Part shown: in pieces, positions 21,301 to 33,600 of the stretch
Numbering within the stretch: position 1 is the first letter of the stretch
Layout: every line of letters begins with the position of its first letter
From: Symbiodinium sp. CCMP2592
Taxonomy: Eukaryota > Sar > Dinophyceae > Suessiales > Symbiodiniaceae
Direction: 5' to 3'
DNA length: 64,000 nt
NCBI GenBank assembly: GCA_905221615.1
Contig: CAJNDT010001236.1
Coordinates: 1-64,000, forward strand
Position numbers and translations under genes: made by a program
The notes under the pieces: model-generated
What the model was told of the DNA's origin: nothing
Seen by the model: only the letters and a program-made list of their open reading frames with translations
Databases searched by the model: none

Positions 21301-24300
21301 GTGATCTCGCTCTGACCTATGTCACCAAGGCTAGATCGGCTGCGGGGTCCTCAAAGGATCTGAGTCTTAAATATCATGCCATGTATATAGATGGTACGGG
21401 CACGGAGCGAACGCTCTGCGGCCGGTACGCGATCACCGAGTGCGAGGATCTCGGCGAGATTCCGCCGAGTACTCAGATGTGCTCGTTGTGTTCCGGTAAG
21501 ATCTTTACGGAGCCGTGAACACAGCTGTTCGCAGTCACGATGGCCACTCGAGCTGAGCCTCTCCCTGACCGTAGCTTTTCTTTTCAGACAGCTCGTTAGG
21601 CAGCCATGGTCGATCGCACCGCATACGCGAATGAGGCGGCGACCCCGAAGCTGAACCTGCGCCAGATCTTCGGGAGACAGGGGCTAGATCCAGCCCTCTG
21701 CAGGCTCTCGGCCGACAAAGGTCTCCTCACAGTCGAGATGTTCGCAATGCTGGGGCAGGATCTCACCTCGGCGAAGGCGACAATCCGTCGGCTGTGGCAA
21801 GATGACTTGACCCAGCTCGGGGCTGATGCGGCAGCACAGGAGCTCTCCGTGATGTCCTTGGCAGCGGTGTGGCAAGCTGCTCAAGCGCTGCAAACGCAAT
21901 ACGCCTCTCGGCGAGCTCGTATGGAGGAAGACCCGAACAAGATCCCGGAGCTCTCCCAAGAGGACCACGCGGAGTTTCGCGATCGCTTCGTGAGGGTTCA
22001 CCCCGACGTCATCCTGATCGACGCCAAAGAGCCGCATAAGAAGTTCGTCGAACGGCTGTCCCGCGATTTCCTGATCCATGGGATAGTTCCATTCTACGAG
22101 CCGGCCGAGATCAGGACCCGCTCGGATGTTATAGTGGTCAAGTCTGGACTTTCTCGGAACGCCGAAGATCTCCTGTCCATCTCTAAGGCTGATCAACCCG
22201 AGCCGGTCACCGATGTCACGACTCTGTTCAACCGTCTGCATGCTTTCTTCATGGCGCTCGAATACCTCAACATTTGCGCGTTCTCACGCGCCGAGGGCCC
22301 GCTGAAGTACTTGCAGGAATTGGAGCAGTTCCGCTCGGAATGTCCCGGCTTGCCATTCCTCATGGCGGCGGACCGAGCTATCCGGAAGAAGATCTTTCGC
22401 CTGCTGTCTGAACAGAGGGCGACGTACATCTCGTTCTCGCAGGCCCTGGTCGAGGTGCTCACCAACCACAAATATTTGTGGAACGATGCTCGCACTTCAG
22501 CGACTCTCTCGAAGATGGAACAGAACCGCCAGCAGCTCGCGAATAACCCTGATCAGGTCAAGGAGGATGAAGTTCCTCCTCCTCCCCACACCCCGTTCAA
22601 AAGGCCTCGGGGCGGAGGGAAGAAGAAGAAGCGACTGCAGACTCCTTCGAAGGACGATCCGCCGAAGAAGGTCGTTAAGGAAGATCCCAACAAGAAGCTC
22701 AAGCGGGACAATCGGATCCCAGAGAAGGAGTGGAAGCTCATCGCCGATGCGGCCAAGAAGGTGCAGGGCGCTCGCCGGTGCCACTACTTCAACTCCTCGC
22801 TCGGTTGCGTGTCCGGCGACAACTGTCGTTTCAAGCACCTGTGCATGGTCTGTGGGGAGCCGCATGCCATGATCAGCAACCACTGATCGGTTCCCAGCGA
22901 ATCTGATAGTGCTCCTCACCTTACCTTGTCCGGCGCGCGTGGGGGCTGTGATCTGGAATCCCGCGCACAAGATCTCCTGAAAAAGCGAGCTCCGCTTCTG
23001 CGTAAGGAGATCCTCGACTTGGCTACAGAGCTCCCTGTTCAGGGTCAGCATAAGGCTGCCGACGAACGAGGCGGGGCTTTCTTCGCGGGAGCCTATCGCC
23101 ATGGAGGCATCACAAGACTGCGATCGTCCTGTCACTCATGGCCGTGGTCGATCAAGGCGATCACCACGTACATCGCTCAACAGGCTCCTGAGGCGCTCTT
23201 CACGTCGTTCGCTGTCCTCTACGATCAGGAGGCCGAACCTCACCGTGACTCGGGCAATGAGCCGATCCCGAACATTGTCTTCAAGCTCGGGTCGTTTGAA
23301 GGAGGCGGGCTCTGGATCGAAGACCCGCTCGGGCCCGATGTGAGAGAAATCGAGGGACGCTCCATCCCCGGTTTCCTCACCGACTTCGTCGACAATAAGA
23401 TCCTCTTCAACGCTAAGGAAGCTCTGCACGCGACTCTGCCCTGGATCGGAACTCGGGTGGTCCTCGCCGTGTACTCGGTGCAGGGGGTCGATCGGATCCC
23501 TGCCGACGAGTTCGAACAACTCCTTCAGTTGGGCTTCCAGCCGGCGCCGGTGAACACAGGTGATCACGTGGATCGGTCCTGGCAAACTCTCACTTTTGCG
23601 CTCGAGACCCCGGACTCCGATCGGAAGCGGCCCCATGGCGCCCCGGTCAAAGCCGTGGAACATCGTCAACGATCGGCCGGCAAGAAGGCCGTCGCCGCGG
23701 GTTACCAGATGAAGAAGTCTGTCGTGGCTCCGCTGATCGGCACGGAGATGCACCCGGGTGAAGCGATCGCTTTCGCCTTGGAAGCTACGCACCCGTTCAC
23801 AAAGGACGCGGATATCGACCCAGACCTCCTTGATGTTCTGGAGCAAATTGTTCGTGATCCTGCTCAAGTGCGCGATCGTCGAGCCTCTCTTCTGCAGCAT
23901 TGGGAACGGCGAGCTCAAGATCTGCTCCCGTCCTCTGACTCCTTGCTCAAGCAGATACCAGATCGGCATTTGCGCCGTCTTCTTCGCGGCGGCCCAGACG
24001 ATCGTCCACTGGAAATGGGTCAGTTTTTCCACGTCGCCCTTTGGCGGGAGCTCATGAATGAGGCCAAATGCAGTGACACTGACCTGGTAGATCAGATCAT
24101 GGCGGGCATGCCGATCGTCGGCGATGTTGCCTCCTCCCACCGATGGAAGCCCGATCGCAAACCTCATGCGGAGCATCTCTCGGTTGATGCCCTTCGCTCG
24201 AGGGCCTGGGAATTTCGATCGAAGGTGTTAGGCGCGATTCGGAAATCTCCGATCACCGAGCACTCTCCCAAGGTCTGGGAAGGGACCATGGAAGATGTTC

Positions 24301-27300
24301 GAGAAGGGTCGGCGATCGGTCCCTTCTTCGACGAGGCCGAAGTCTCGGAGCTCGTCGGCGATGATCGTTGGATCCCTACTCAGCGCTTTGAAGTGGTTCA
24401 AAAGAACAAAGTCAGGGGAGTTGACAGTGCTACCTCAAATGGGATCAACATGGCGACGATCGTCACCGAGAAACTCGAACTCCCCTCGACGGACGCGAAC
24501 GTGGCGGTGATCAAGTGGCTGCGCTCGCGGCTGCCGAAGTCCCCGCTACGTGGTTGGGTCCTGGACGAGCGGCGAGCCTATCGGCAGGTGCCGATCTCTC
24601 CGGCCCATCGCAAGTGGAGTGTGGTCGCTCTGAAGGATCCGGCCACGGGAAAGGTGGCGTTCTTCGTGATGGTCGGCCACTCCTTCGGCTTGGTCTCGGC
24701 CGTCTATAACTACAACCGCCGCTCGGCTGCGATTACCGACATTCTAAGGCGCGTGTTCATCGTGGCCGGCTTCAACTTCTATGACGACAAGTACGGCTTC
24801 GAGCCGGAGGCCACGGCAGATAGTGCGTTCGCGCTGGCCGAGAAGGTCCATTGGTGGCTCGGGGCCCGGTTCGATCAGCAGAAGCTCCAGCTCTGCTCGG
24901 ATCCCACGATCCTGGGCGTGACCTATGACCTCGATCAGTACTTGCTCAAGATCAAGAAGTCCAGGAAGCAGGAGCTCTTCGACGAGATCTCGTCGATCCT
25001 GGAACACGAAGAGATGTCTCCCGGCCAAGCCGGGAAGCTCAGAGGAAAGCTGATGTTCGGCGCTTCGCAGCTCTGGGGGAAGATCGGCCGAGCCTTCCTG
25101 AGATCTCTGTCGGAGAGGCAATACTCCCGGAAGACGGTCAGTACGAGCCTATCGCCTGCTCTCCTCTACTCCCTCTACAAGTGGCGGACGCTCGTGATGC
25201 ATGGGCCTCCGAGGCCTATCCCCAGTTCGGGGCCGCGGAAGTCCGACGTGGTGATTTTCACGGATGGATCGGCGCCGAGCTCGAACCCCAAGGATCCCTC
25301 TTCTGAGATGATTGGAGGAGTGATGTTCACTAGGGACGATCAGCCTAGGCAATTCGCCTCGGGGGTGTCACGGCAGATCATGTCGAGGTGGTTCCCCCGG
25401 AAAACCCAAATTTGCATGATCGAACTGTTGGCCGCGGTCGCTGCGATACAGACTTTCAGGGAAGAGATCCGTGGAAAGCTGGTCCTCCTCTTTATCGATT
25501 CCGAGCCTGTAGAGGCAGCTTTGATCAAAGGCTACTCTGCAAAAGAGGACGTCTGCGAGCTCGTAGGAATTTTCTGGGAGCTTGTTCTGGAGCTTAGGTG
25601 CTCTGTTTATATCGATCGGGTACCGACCGATTCGAACCCGGCGGATAATCCCTCTCGTGGTGATGTCGCTACAGGTCTGATGTGTGGTTGGATCACTGTC
25701 CTCTCGGACTTTCCGAAAGGAGTTTGAGGGCCTGGGAATATCGCTTGTCTGATGTGTCCGATCGGATGATGTTGCGGTCTGTGGCGAATGCCATGGCGCA
25801 CCCCTCGGCGATCGGGGGTCCGATCGGACTTGTGAAGATCAAGTGAAATTTTGATGATCCGACTGTGGCCGACTCCCACGTTGCGGTCGCATGAAAAAGG
25901 TGCGATCGCCGATAGTCTGTTCAGTGAGGGCACCGAACGTCTGCGATCGTAGTAACTGGTCTCCTAATTATCGGTCTGGTGGGTAGGAATTAGGAGATCA
26001 GTTTCGCGATCGTTGGAACAGACTTGATCTATTTCTCCGTGGCCATTTTGGCGATAGCCGATCGGGCCATACCGAAAAATCCCACCCTCTCCACCCTATC
26101 TGTTCTTTTCGGTATGCGGGATCCTCGCAACGACGTTGGCCTTCAAGCGCTCGCTTTCGGCGACACAGATCAGCTCTGCCGTCCCTGCGTGGATTGCGGC
26201 CTGTTCACCGGCTGCTTCTGCGACGGGGACGGCCAAGACGAATGTTACGCAGCCGTTCGGGTCCCCCGCGAAGAGTGGGCCCCCAATCAGCGCACTCCTT
26301 TGTGCACGGCTTGCGATCGTCGCCTGGATATGTGTCATTTCTGCCGAAAGACCTCCTGGGTCACGCCGCCGGCTCATCGTGATCGCGATCGTCACCAGCC
26401 GGCCGGCTACGATCACGGGGCAGATCCTCCCCTCAACTGGGATCAAGTGATGGGCGTGCCCTCTGTTCAGCGGCCGGTGCCCAAAGCGCCCCCGGCCAGA
26501 GCTCATCGAAACAGAGGCATGGATCAGCCGGTCTACTATGTGGATCCCAAGGCTGGTCTGCCGCGCCAAGGCCGAGCGGCTCCGAAAGGGCGTTCTCCTT
26601 TGTTCGCCGAGCCTGCTCAGTACATAGTTCCAGGGCAGCCCCCCAGATCGCTCGACACAGTGCCCGATGATGTCCGCATCAGCGGACCGGCTCACTATGT
26701 CATTCCGGGGCAGCCCCCGCGGCGGCTGGATCAGCTCCCGCCCGGTACGCAGCTCCCTCCCGGCACCGAGATCATGGTGCCTACGAGGAGCTCGAGTCCG
26801 CCGACCAAAGCGCCGCCGACTCCCGCCCAGATCGCGGCGTACCAGGCTTCTCGCGCTACTCCCGCTCGGACGAAAGCCAAAGCTACTCCTGATGCAGCTT
26901 TTCGTGCTGTCGAGCGGCAGTTGATCGACTTGCTCGGCGCGGCCCCCCTCGACGACGATCCGATCGAGGAGCCGTCGCCGGAGCCCGATGATCCGATCGA
27001 AGACTTTTAATTTTGTTCGCGGGGAATATCGCTTGTCTGATGTGTCCGATCGGATGATGTTGCGGTCTGTGGCGAATGCCATGGCGCACCCCTCGGCGAT
27101 CGGGGGTCCGATCGGACTTGTGAAGATCAAGTGAAATTTTGATGATCCGACTGTGGCCGACTCCCACGTTGCGGTCGCATGAAAAAGGTGCGATCGCCGA
27201 TAGTCTGTTCAGTGAGGGCACCGAACGTCTGCGATCGTAGTAACTGATGTATATATATATATATGTATGTGTACATATGTATATATATATATATACACAT

Positions 27301-27396
27301 ATTATGATATAAAATAATAGTATATAATATAATACTTCACCATATTATATTATATTAAAGTATAGTCTAGTGTATTATAGATTATGATATATGTAC

Positions 27397-27430
<34 letters not shown>

Positions 27431-27431
27431 T

Positions 27432-27480
<49 letters not shown>

Positions 27481-27603
27481 CTAAGTATATGTCTAAGTAT
27501 ATGTATAAGTATATGTATGTGTATATGTATATGTATATGTATGTGTATGTGCATATGTAGGTGTATGTGTATCTGTATATATATATATATATATTTATAT
27601 ATG

Positions 27604-27637
<34 letters not shown>

Positions 27638-30600
27638 TGCGCCGACCCCCTTTGACCGTTATCGATTTATTCCCGGCGCGAAGGGAGAGTGCTGCTTCGG
27701 CGTGCCAGTTCAAGCGAGGGCTTAGGCATTCAGACTGATACAGGGCTTGGTCTGGGGCGGATAAGCGGATACATACCATCAGGGGTGGTTGCAAGTAAAA
27801 ACGTGGGGAACATGTGTATGTATGTATACGTATATTAGACACACTTGCGAGAATTTTTGTACGCCCGTGAGCAAGGTATCCGCTGTTACTGCTTTGTCGC
27901 TTGTGATTCCGACTTATGTTTGCCTTCTTCATTGCTCTCATGGTTGCTTCTGTCCTCCTTCTGTGTTCATTTGTCTGCGGTTCTCTGCGCCTCTGCTTGC
28001 CTACATAGAAGCAAGTAATCGCAGGATGCTCTCTTCTCTCTCTCTTTCTCTCTATATGTCTATGCATGCATGCTTAGGAATGTTCTTCGAGTTTTTGCCT
28101 ACATCGTCGGCGTTGCTTTCATGTTTCGCGTGGTAGGCAGGTAAGTAGTGCGCTGAGTGCACAGGGCAGGTGATGTTTCCAAAACGCTGAGTATACGTCG
28201 TGGACGCCGGGTTCTGTTATTTCTAAACAGTGTATGTTATGTATGTAAATTTAGGCCAGTGATGTGCGACGTATGGTAATGGAGTTTGACTGACGTGGCG
28301 CGCTCCAGCGCACTGCAACGTATGGCAACACATCGCTCGTCACTGCAATTCAATTGCCATTGGTCGTTGTAGGTAGGTACGCTTGCATGCAAAAAGTTGC
28401 GTTGGACAAAGGTATGTCTTTCTTCTTGTATGTATGAATGCATGTATGTATGTGCTGTCCGTACGCATGTTATGTTACCTTATGTTATGTTCTGTATGTA
28501 TGTATGTATGTATGTATGTATGTATGATTTTGTGTATGTTTCCCTGCAAAATGCATACATGTATGGCGACTTTGTACGTGCTGGTGCAACATGTTTCTCT
28601 TTTCGTACCGTCCCACATCTCACATGTACGATAGATTGGATGATTGCCCCTGTTCAGAAAACACGCATATGCGCGAGTTTGTTCATGTGAATGTTCGCAT
28701 TCTGGCAATCTACATGTGCTTGCATGCTTTGAGCCAGACACATCAAAGACGGAATGTGTCGTAGACGGGCTGCCAAAGGGGCGCCGCACGTCATTGAAGC
28801 TCTTTTCATGTTTCCATGTACATACCACATTTTGCGAATACATACATGCATGCAGACATACATGTATATAAATAAAAAAAATATATATATATATATATAT
28901 GTATACACACATGCAGATACTTCTTGCGGACGCAACGAAGGAAGGTCTTGGCCAAGCGAGTCTGAGCATGTCGCATGTTGCGACACGGTGCCTCTTATGG
29001 GCACTTGGCCATGACAAGGTTGTCAATGGCGAATGCACTACACTCTACTCTAATCCATCTCGCCGTCGTCCTGGCATGCGACATACCAAATCAGATAAGT
29101 TTCTGCAGGAATAGCAGCAATCTCTGTTGCAGTGCAAGCTCGAGCTGTACGTGAGTCGTCAAGAAGCAGCAGAGTGTCGGCACTTTTCCAAACACAGATA
29201 TAGTGTCCCTGGTCGACGGTCGCTCCCCGATGTAAAATCAGAGCTGCAGCCTTAAATCGACGAGGATGGACATCAAGATTGTGTGTATTGCAGAATTGTG
29301 GGACATGGATGTCATCGAGGAGACCAGTGATGGGTCTGAGATCCTTACCAACAGGTCGTCGGCGCTGAGTGTGCGTTGCACGAGTGCGAAACCTGAGGAG
29401 CTGTATGCCAAGGGTGTTGATGCGCTGATACGGGGCAAGTGCATGAGTCTTGGACTGCTTGTGCCAGGCCCGAACGCAATCGGCTAGGCTGGTTTGCCCC
29501 TGAATCGACAGGGGTAGTGCATGATGCAGGCTTCCTTCATCATGTAGCTGTAAACCGTGGCCTGCATCCATTCGGCGGGCTTCCCACCTCCCCTCGACGG
29601 AGGGTAGCCGCAGTCTGCACAGCATATGAGCAAGGAATTCGGCAGCATCATTTTGCATAAATAACCGCGGCCATGGGCTTATCATCATCACCCAATGCAA
29701 GTTATGGCTTGGATCAAAGTTCCGAGGCTGGCGCTGGATTGCTCCCCAAAGGTGACACAGTTGCCCAAGAGCAGCCTGATCACTCGGCTGGAGGGTAGCT
29801 AACACATGAAGGATGGCATGTAGGGCACTATTCATGTAGCACGTGGTGGCACTCGGATTTGCAAAGCTGACTGATTGCAAAGGGAATCCAAGGAGAGAGC
29901 AGTGAGGAGCGGACCTCACCAGACCTGGGCTTGGATGCTCTGAGCGAGGCCCGAGTACGGGTGACGATCCCGCCGAAGGCGGGCGGCGAGCAGGTGGAGC
30001 GCTGCACTGCCGATAAGATCGTTGAAAATAGTCCACAATTTGTCGCCTGGCCCTCGTAGCTGAATTTCCACCAGGAACTGCACCCAATCCGTTTGGTAGG
30101 ACTCCCGGAGCTGTCGCATCGATTTGAAGGTCTTGATGGAGTCCCCTGTGATCAGCTCCTCCATCTCCTGAATCATGTTCAAGATCTCCTCTGTGGACCG
30201 AGACTCTGTCCGTTCTGTCAGCACCAATTCCTGTTTGGTCGGGCACCAGTGCATGTGGTTCCAGTGGCCCAAGCTGTCCAACCATTGAAGTCGCTGTGCC
30301 GTGGCCTTGGTCTCCTCGCTCCGTTGAAAGGCCTGAAGTCGGGTCTTCCACTCTTTGAGTAGCCCCCGAATCATGATCTCCCTGAGTGACATGGTCAGTT
30401 TTTTCCGGAGTTGCCTCCATAGTCTGTCGCCACTCCGTCGCGAGCTGGAGCATCAAGGGAAGAACGGAGTACTGCTTGAAGTACATGTATAGTCTGGTGT
30501 CCTGCTGGAGAGTGTGGAGCTGTTGCTCGTGGCGAAGTGCCATCTTTGCCACCTGCATCAGTAGACTGTTGGAGTGCTCTGTTGACGTGTGGCTCGGCGT

Positions 30601-33600
30601 TGACCAGCTGCTTGTGCTCCAAGAGTCTGGGTCCGTCCAGGTGTCGAGGCTCCAGGGATCCTTGTGAGGAGACATCTCGGAGGAGGGCGGCTGACCCTTG
30701 TTCTTGGACTTTCCTTTGCCCTTGCCCTTGTTCGAGTTCTTTCCCTGTCCTTTGGCTTTGCCCTTGCCCTTCGGAGTTGATGCCATTGTCGTCTGCCGTG
30801 GCTGCGAGGACTCGCTGGGTGCAGGAGTCATTACGGTATCCTTCTGCTCCGGTCTCGGACGCTTGTTCGCAGCTTGACCACTCGTTGCCGTGTTGCTGAA
30901 GGTGGAGAATAGGTGGCCGAACATCTCCAGTTCCTGCTGTCTGGCATTGGGCGGACCTTCTGTCTGCGATGGAGTCGGGGCTGCCAGATTGGTCGTGGCA
31001 GGTGGCGTCATGGCTTCTGTGCTCAAGGTAGCAGGCAATGGTAATGACAGGACAACGCTTCCAGTGTTGTTGGAGATCGAAGCGTGTGGCGAGACAAAAA
31101 TGACAGGGCTTCGTGAGGGTTCTTCGGAGCAGTCGCGCTCTCTTGAGAATAAAATCCTGCGAGGCAAGCCACTGTGGGTGTTCATGTGTCAAATGGACTT
31201 TAAGACCGGCTGGAGAGGAGCACCACTGTGAGCACTCAGGGCAGTGATGGCGGACCTCATCACGAAGTTCAGGATCCTGCATAACGGCCTGCCATCCCCG
31301 AGTACGTAGCTGCTGCATAAGTTCAACACGCTGCACCATTGGGACCGCGGCAGCTGGACCAACTCGTTTCTGCCATTGCGGGTTGTGTGTTTCGGCCTGG
31401 GTGCCAGAGCCAGGCTTATGCAGACCGAGTGCAGCAGTCGCATCATCCTGCAGCTTATGTTTGGAAGTCGATCCTGAGGAGGGTGCTTGTGCAACAACGG
31501 TGCCAGCCTGAGGTTGAGGCTGTGTAACGTCCTGCAGGATGTCAGCCGATACAACAGGCTGTGCCATAGGGGTGGATTCACACGTGGCAAGTGGAGCAAT
31601 GGGTGAAGCAGTGGCCGAACCTAAATGGACAGTCGAAGCAGAGGGTTCCAGCCTCTCGACCATTAAAGTAGGGGCAGGGACTGTTGCCGATGCCACAGAG
31701 TTGATATCCGGATCAAGCTGCGGACACCATCCTTGCTCGATGTGGGCACGTAAACCAGTCCACCTGGAAAAGTGTTTATGACATAGGCGGCATATAGGGA
31801 GACCCGCAGTTGAGTGCTGCAAACGATCGAAGCCGACCTGGTGCCGTCGAGCCGGGGCCTTGAGTCCATGAGCCGAGGACTGGTGCATTCGGAAAAGCCG
31901 ATAATTTTCAAAGACTTCTTGGCAATCGGGGCATGTAAAAGTGGGTGCAATGGGAGGCGCAAGTATGGGCCCGAAATGTGAGGTAGGGTCAGTAAGTAGC
32001 TGGTGTTGTTTCAACCAGTCTACGGTATCCTGCTGAACAGCTCCTCCACACTGTAACTGCTGCAAATTGGCAAGTAGTCTTTCTTGTGACTTCTGCAGGA
32101 TGTCTCGTACAGATTTGACCTTGAGGCGCTCGTGGAGAGCTGCAGTCGTTTCGTGGGTGAGATGTGAGGGGGCTTTTGCGACAGCACGAAGCTGTCTGGT
32201 GGCAACAGCCTGTAGCTGATTGATCTGCTTGTCCGTCAGATTCAATACATGCAAGCCGTATGTTAGAACAGCAGGTATGCATGCCGCCCATAGTTTGAGT
32301 CGGAGAGTCAATCTGGGGGCATTTGCACACGTTAAGAGCGGTCGAAGGTGCCCATATGCGGTCCAGGCGGCTTGTATGCGATGTGTGATGGAACTAGCAG
32401 CTGGCTGCTGATATGAGATAATCAGTCCCAAATATTTGTGTTCATCTTTCACTGGAATATTGAACAAGCGTCCGGCTGGAGTGCGCAGAGTCAGGATTTG
32501 ACCAGCCTTGGTCTGCTGAACATGACGTCTTTTCCATGTGGCAGCAAAACCTTTGGTGAATCGTAACAAGAAGGCCGACTTGAGGGTATTAATGTTGAGC
32601 TCGGCATCAGTCAGCACATCAAGTAGGTGCCCCAAATTGATAAGGAGTTTATCAAGTTGTGCTGTGGTTGTGATCAACTCGCCGCCATGAATATCATCAG
32701 CAAAGGCAGTGATCATAGCTCGTACCCAATTGCGATCCCCTATTCGATCGCCCAAGTCTTGAAGCAGTACAATTGTGGCCATACTCCACACTAGTGGGGA
32801 AATCCTGCAGCCTTGTCGTAAGCCACGTCCTGCTGAGATTCGCGCTTTCGCGCCCTGGATTGTCAGGTGGTAGGTGAGGCCTTTGTGCCAGCAGATCACT
32901 AGTTCACGGACTGATGCTGGAACTTTGGCAAGCCGTAGCGCCCGATCTATCAAAGCCCAGGGTAACACATCGAACGCGTTCGAAAGGTCTAAGCTCAGTT
33001 GTAGGCCTCCCCCTGATGCCAAGGGCTTGGCAGCAGGCGCAAAGCGTGATTCAAGAATGTTGTAGGGTGCAGGAGTGCACATTGAAATGACCTTATCACA
33101 ATGTGCAAAGACGCGTGTCAAGGCAGCGTCGGTGGATCTGCCTGGTGAGTACGCGAATTGCGGCTCTGCTGCCAGGAGCTCAATCAGATAAGGCCGTAGC
33201 TCTTTTTGCACAAGGCCGGCGGCGACTCGTCCAGATATTTCAGTGATGCCGAGTGGGCGTAAGTCCTTGGGTTTCATAGGCTGTGTCACCTTCGGTAACA
33301 AACTCATCCAAGCATCGCGCCAATCGGTTGGCACCTGTTCAAGATGAGAGATTTGGCGATGGAGCCATGGCGCAAGCTCACGAGCACACAAGACCCAAGA
33401 ACTACTCGTTGCCTTGCCTGGAGGTGCAGCCTTATGCGGCGGTAACTTGAGCAGGCCTTCAAGAACTTCAGTGACGGTGAAATCGGGGAATGATATAGTT
33501 GGAGGAGTAATGGGTAGAGGCGGGCCAGTGGATGAAGTCGTGGTGCAGGTGGTATCTGGAGATGCATAAAGGGCCTCATAGTGTAGTCGCAAACAGTCCA

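Larger units (their letters stand above)
17461..27246 (+). mobile_element. Tyrosine-recombinase (DIRS/PAT-like) retrotransposon with split direct repeats
   Basis: Boundaries come from two repeat pairs: A1 17461-17582 with A2 25960-26080 (122 and 121 bases, near identical), and B1 25734-25958 with B2 27022-27246 (225 bases each). Order: A1 - gag-like ORFs - tyrosine recombinase - CCCH gag-like ORF - oxygenase-like/RT/RNase H - B1 - one base - A2 - Cys-rich ORF - B2. Split direct repeats A1...B1A2B2 are known from PAT/Ngaro-type DIRS relatives, which integrate by tyrosine recombinase through a circular intermediate. Flanks outside the element both show ATG (before 17461 and after 27246). It lies in the giant intron of the permease-like gene. 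An alternative reading is two elements with shared ends joined head to tail. Confidence 0.75.

Noticed and set aside
27375..28067. Long open frames of Ile/His/Tyr repeats on both strands
   Set aside because: They are translations of TATATG-type microsatellites.
30395..31030. The last part of the 1604-codon LINE frame
   Set aside because: Composition changes after CPVIT near 31.04 kb, and the overlapping frame shows the Lys/Gly-rich linker and helix instead.
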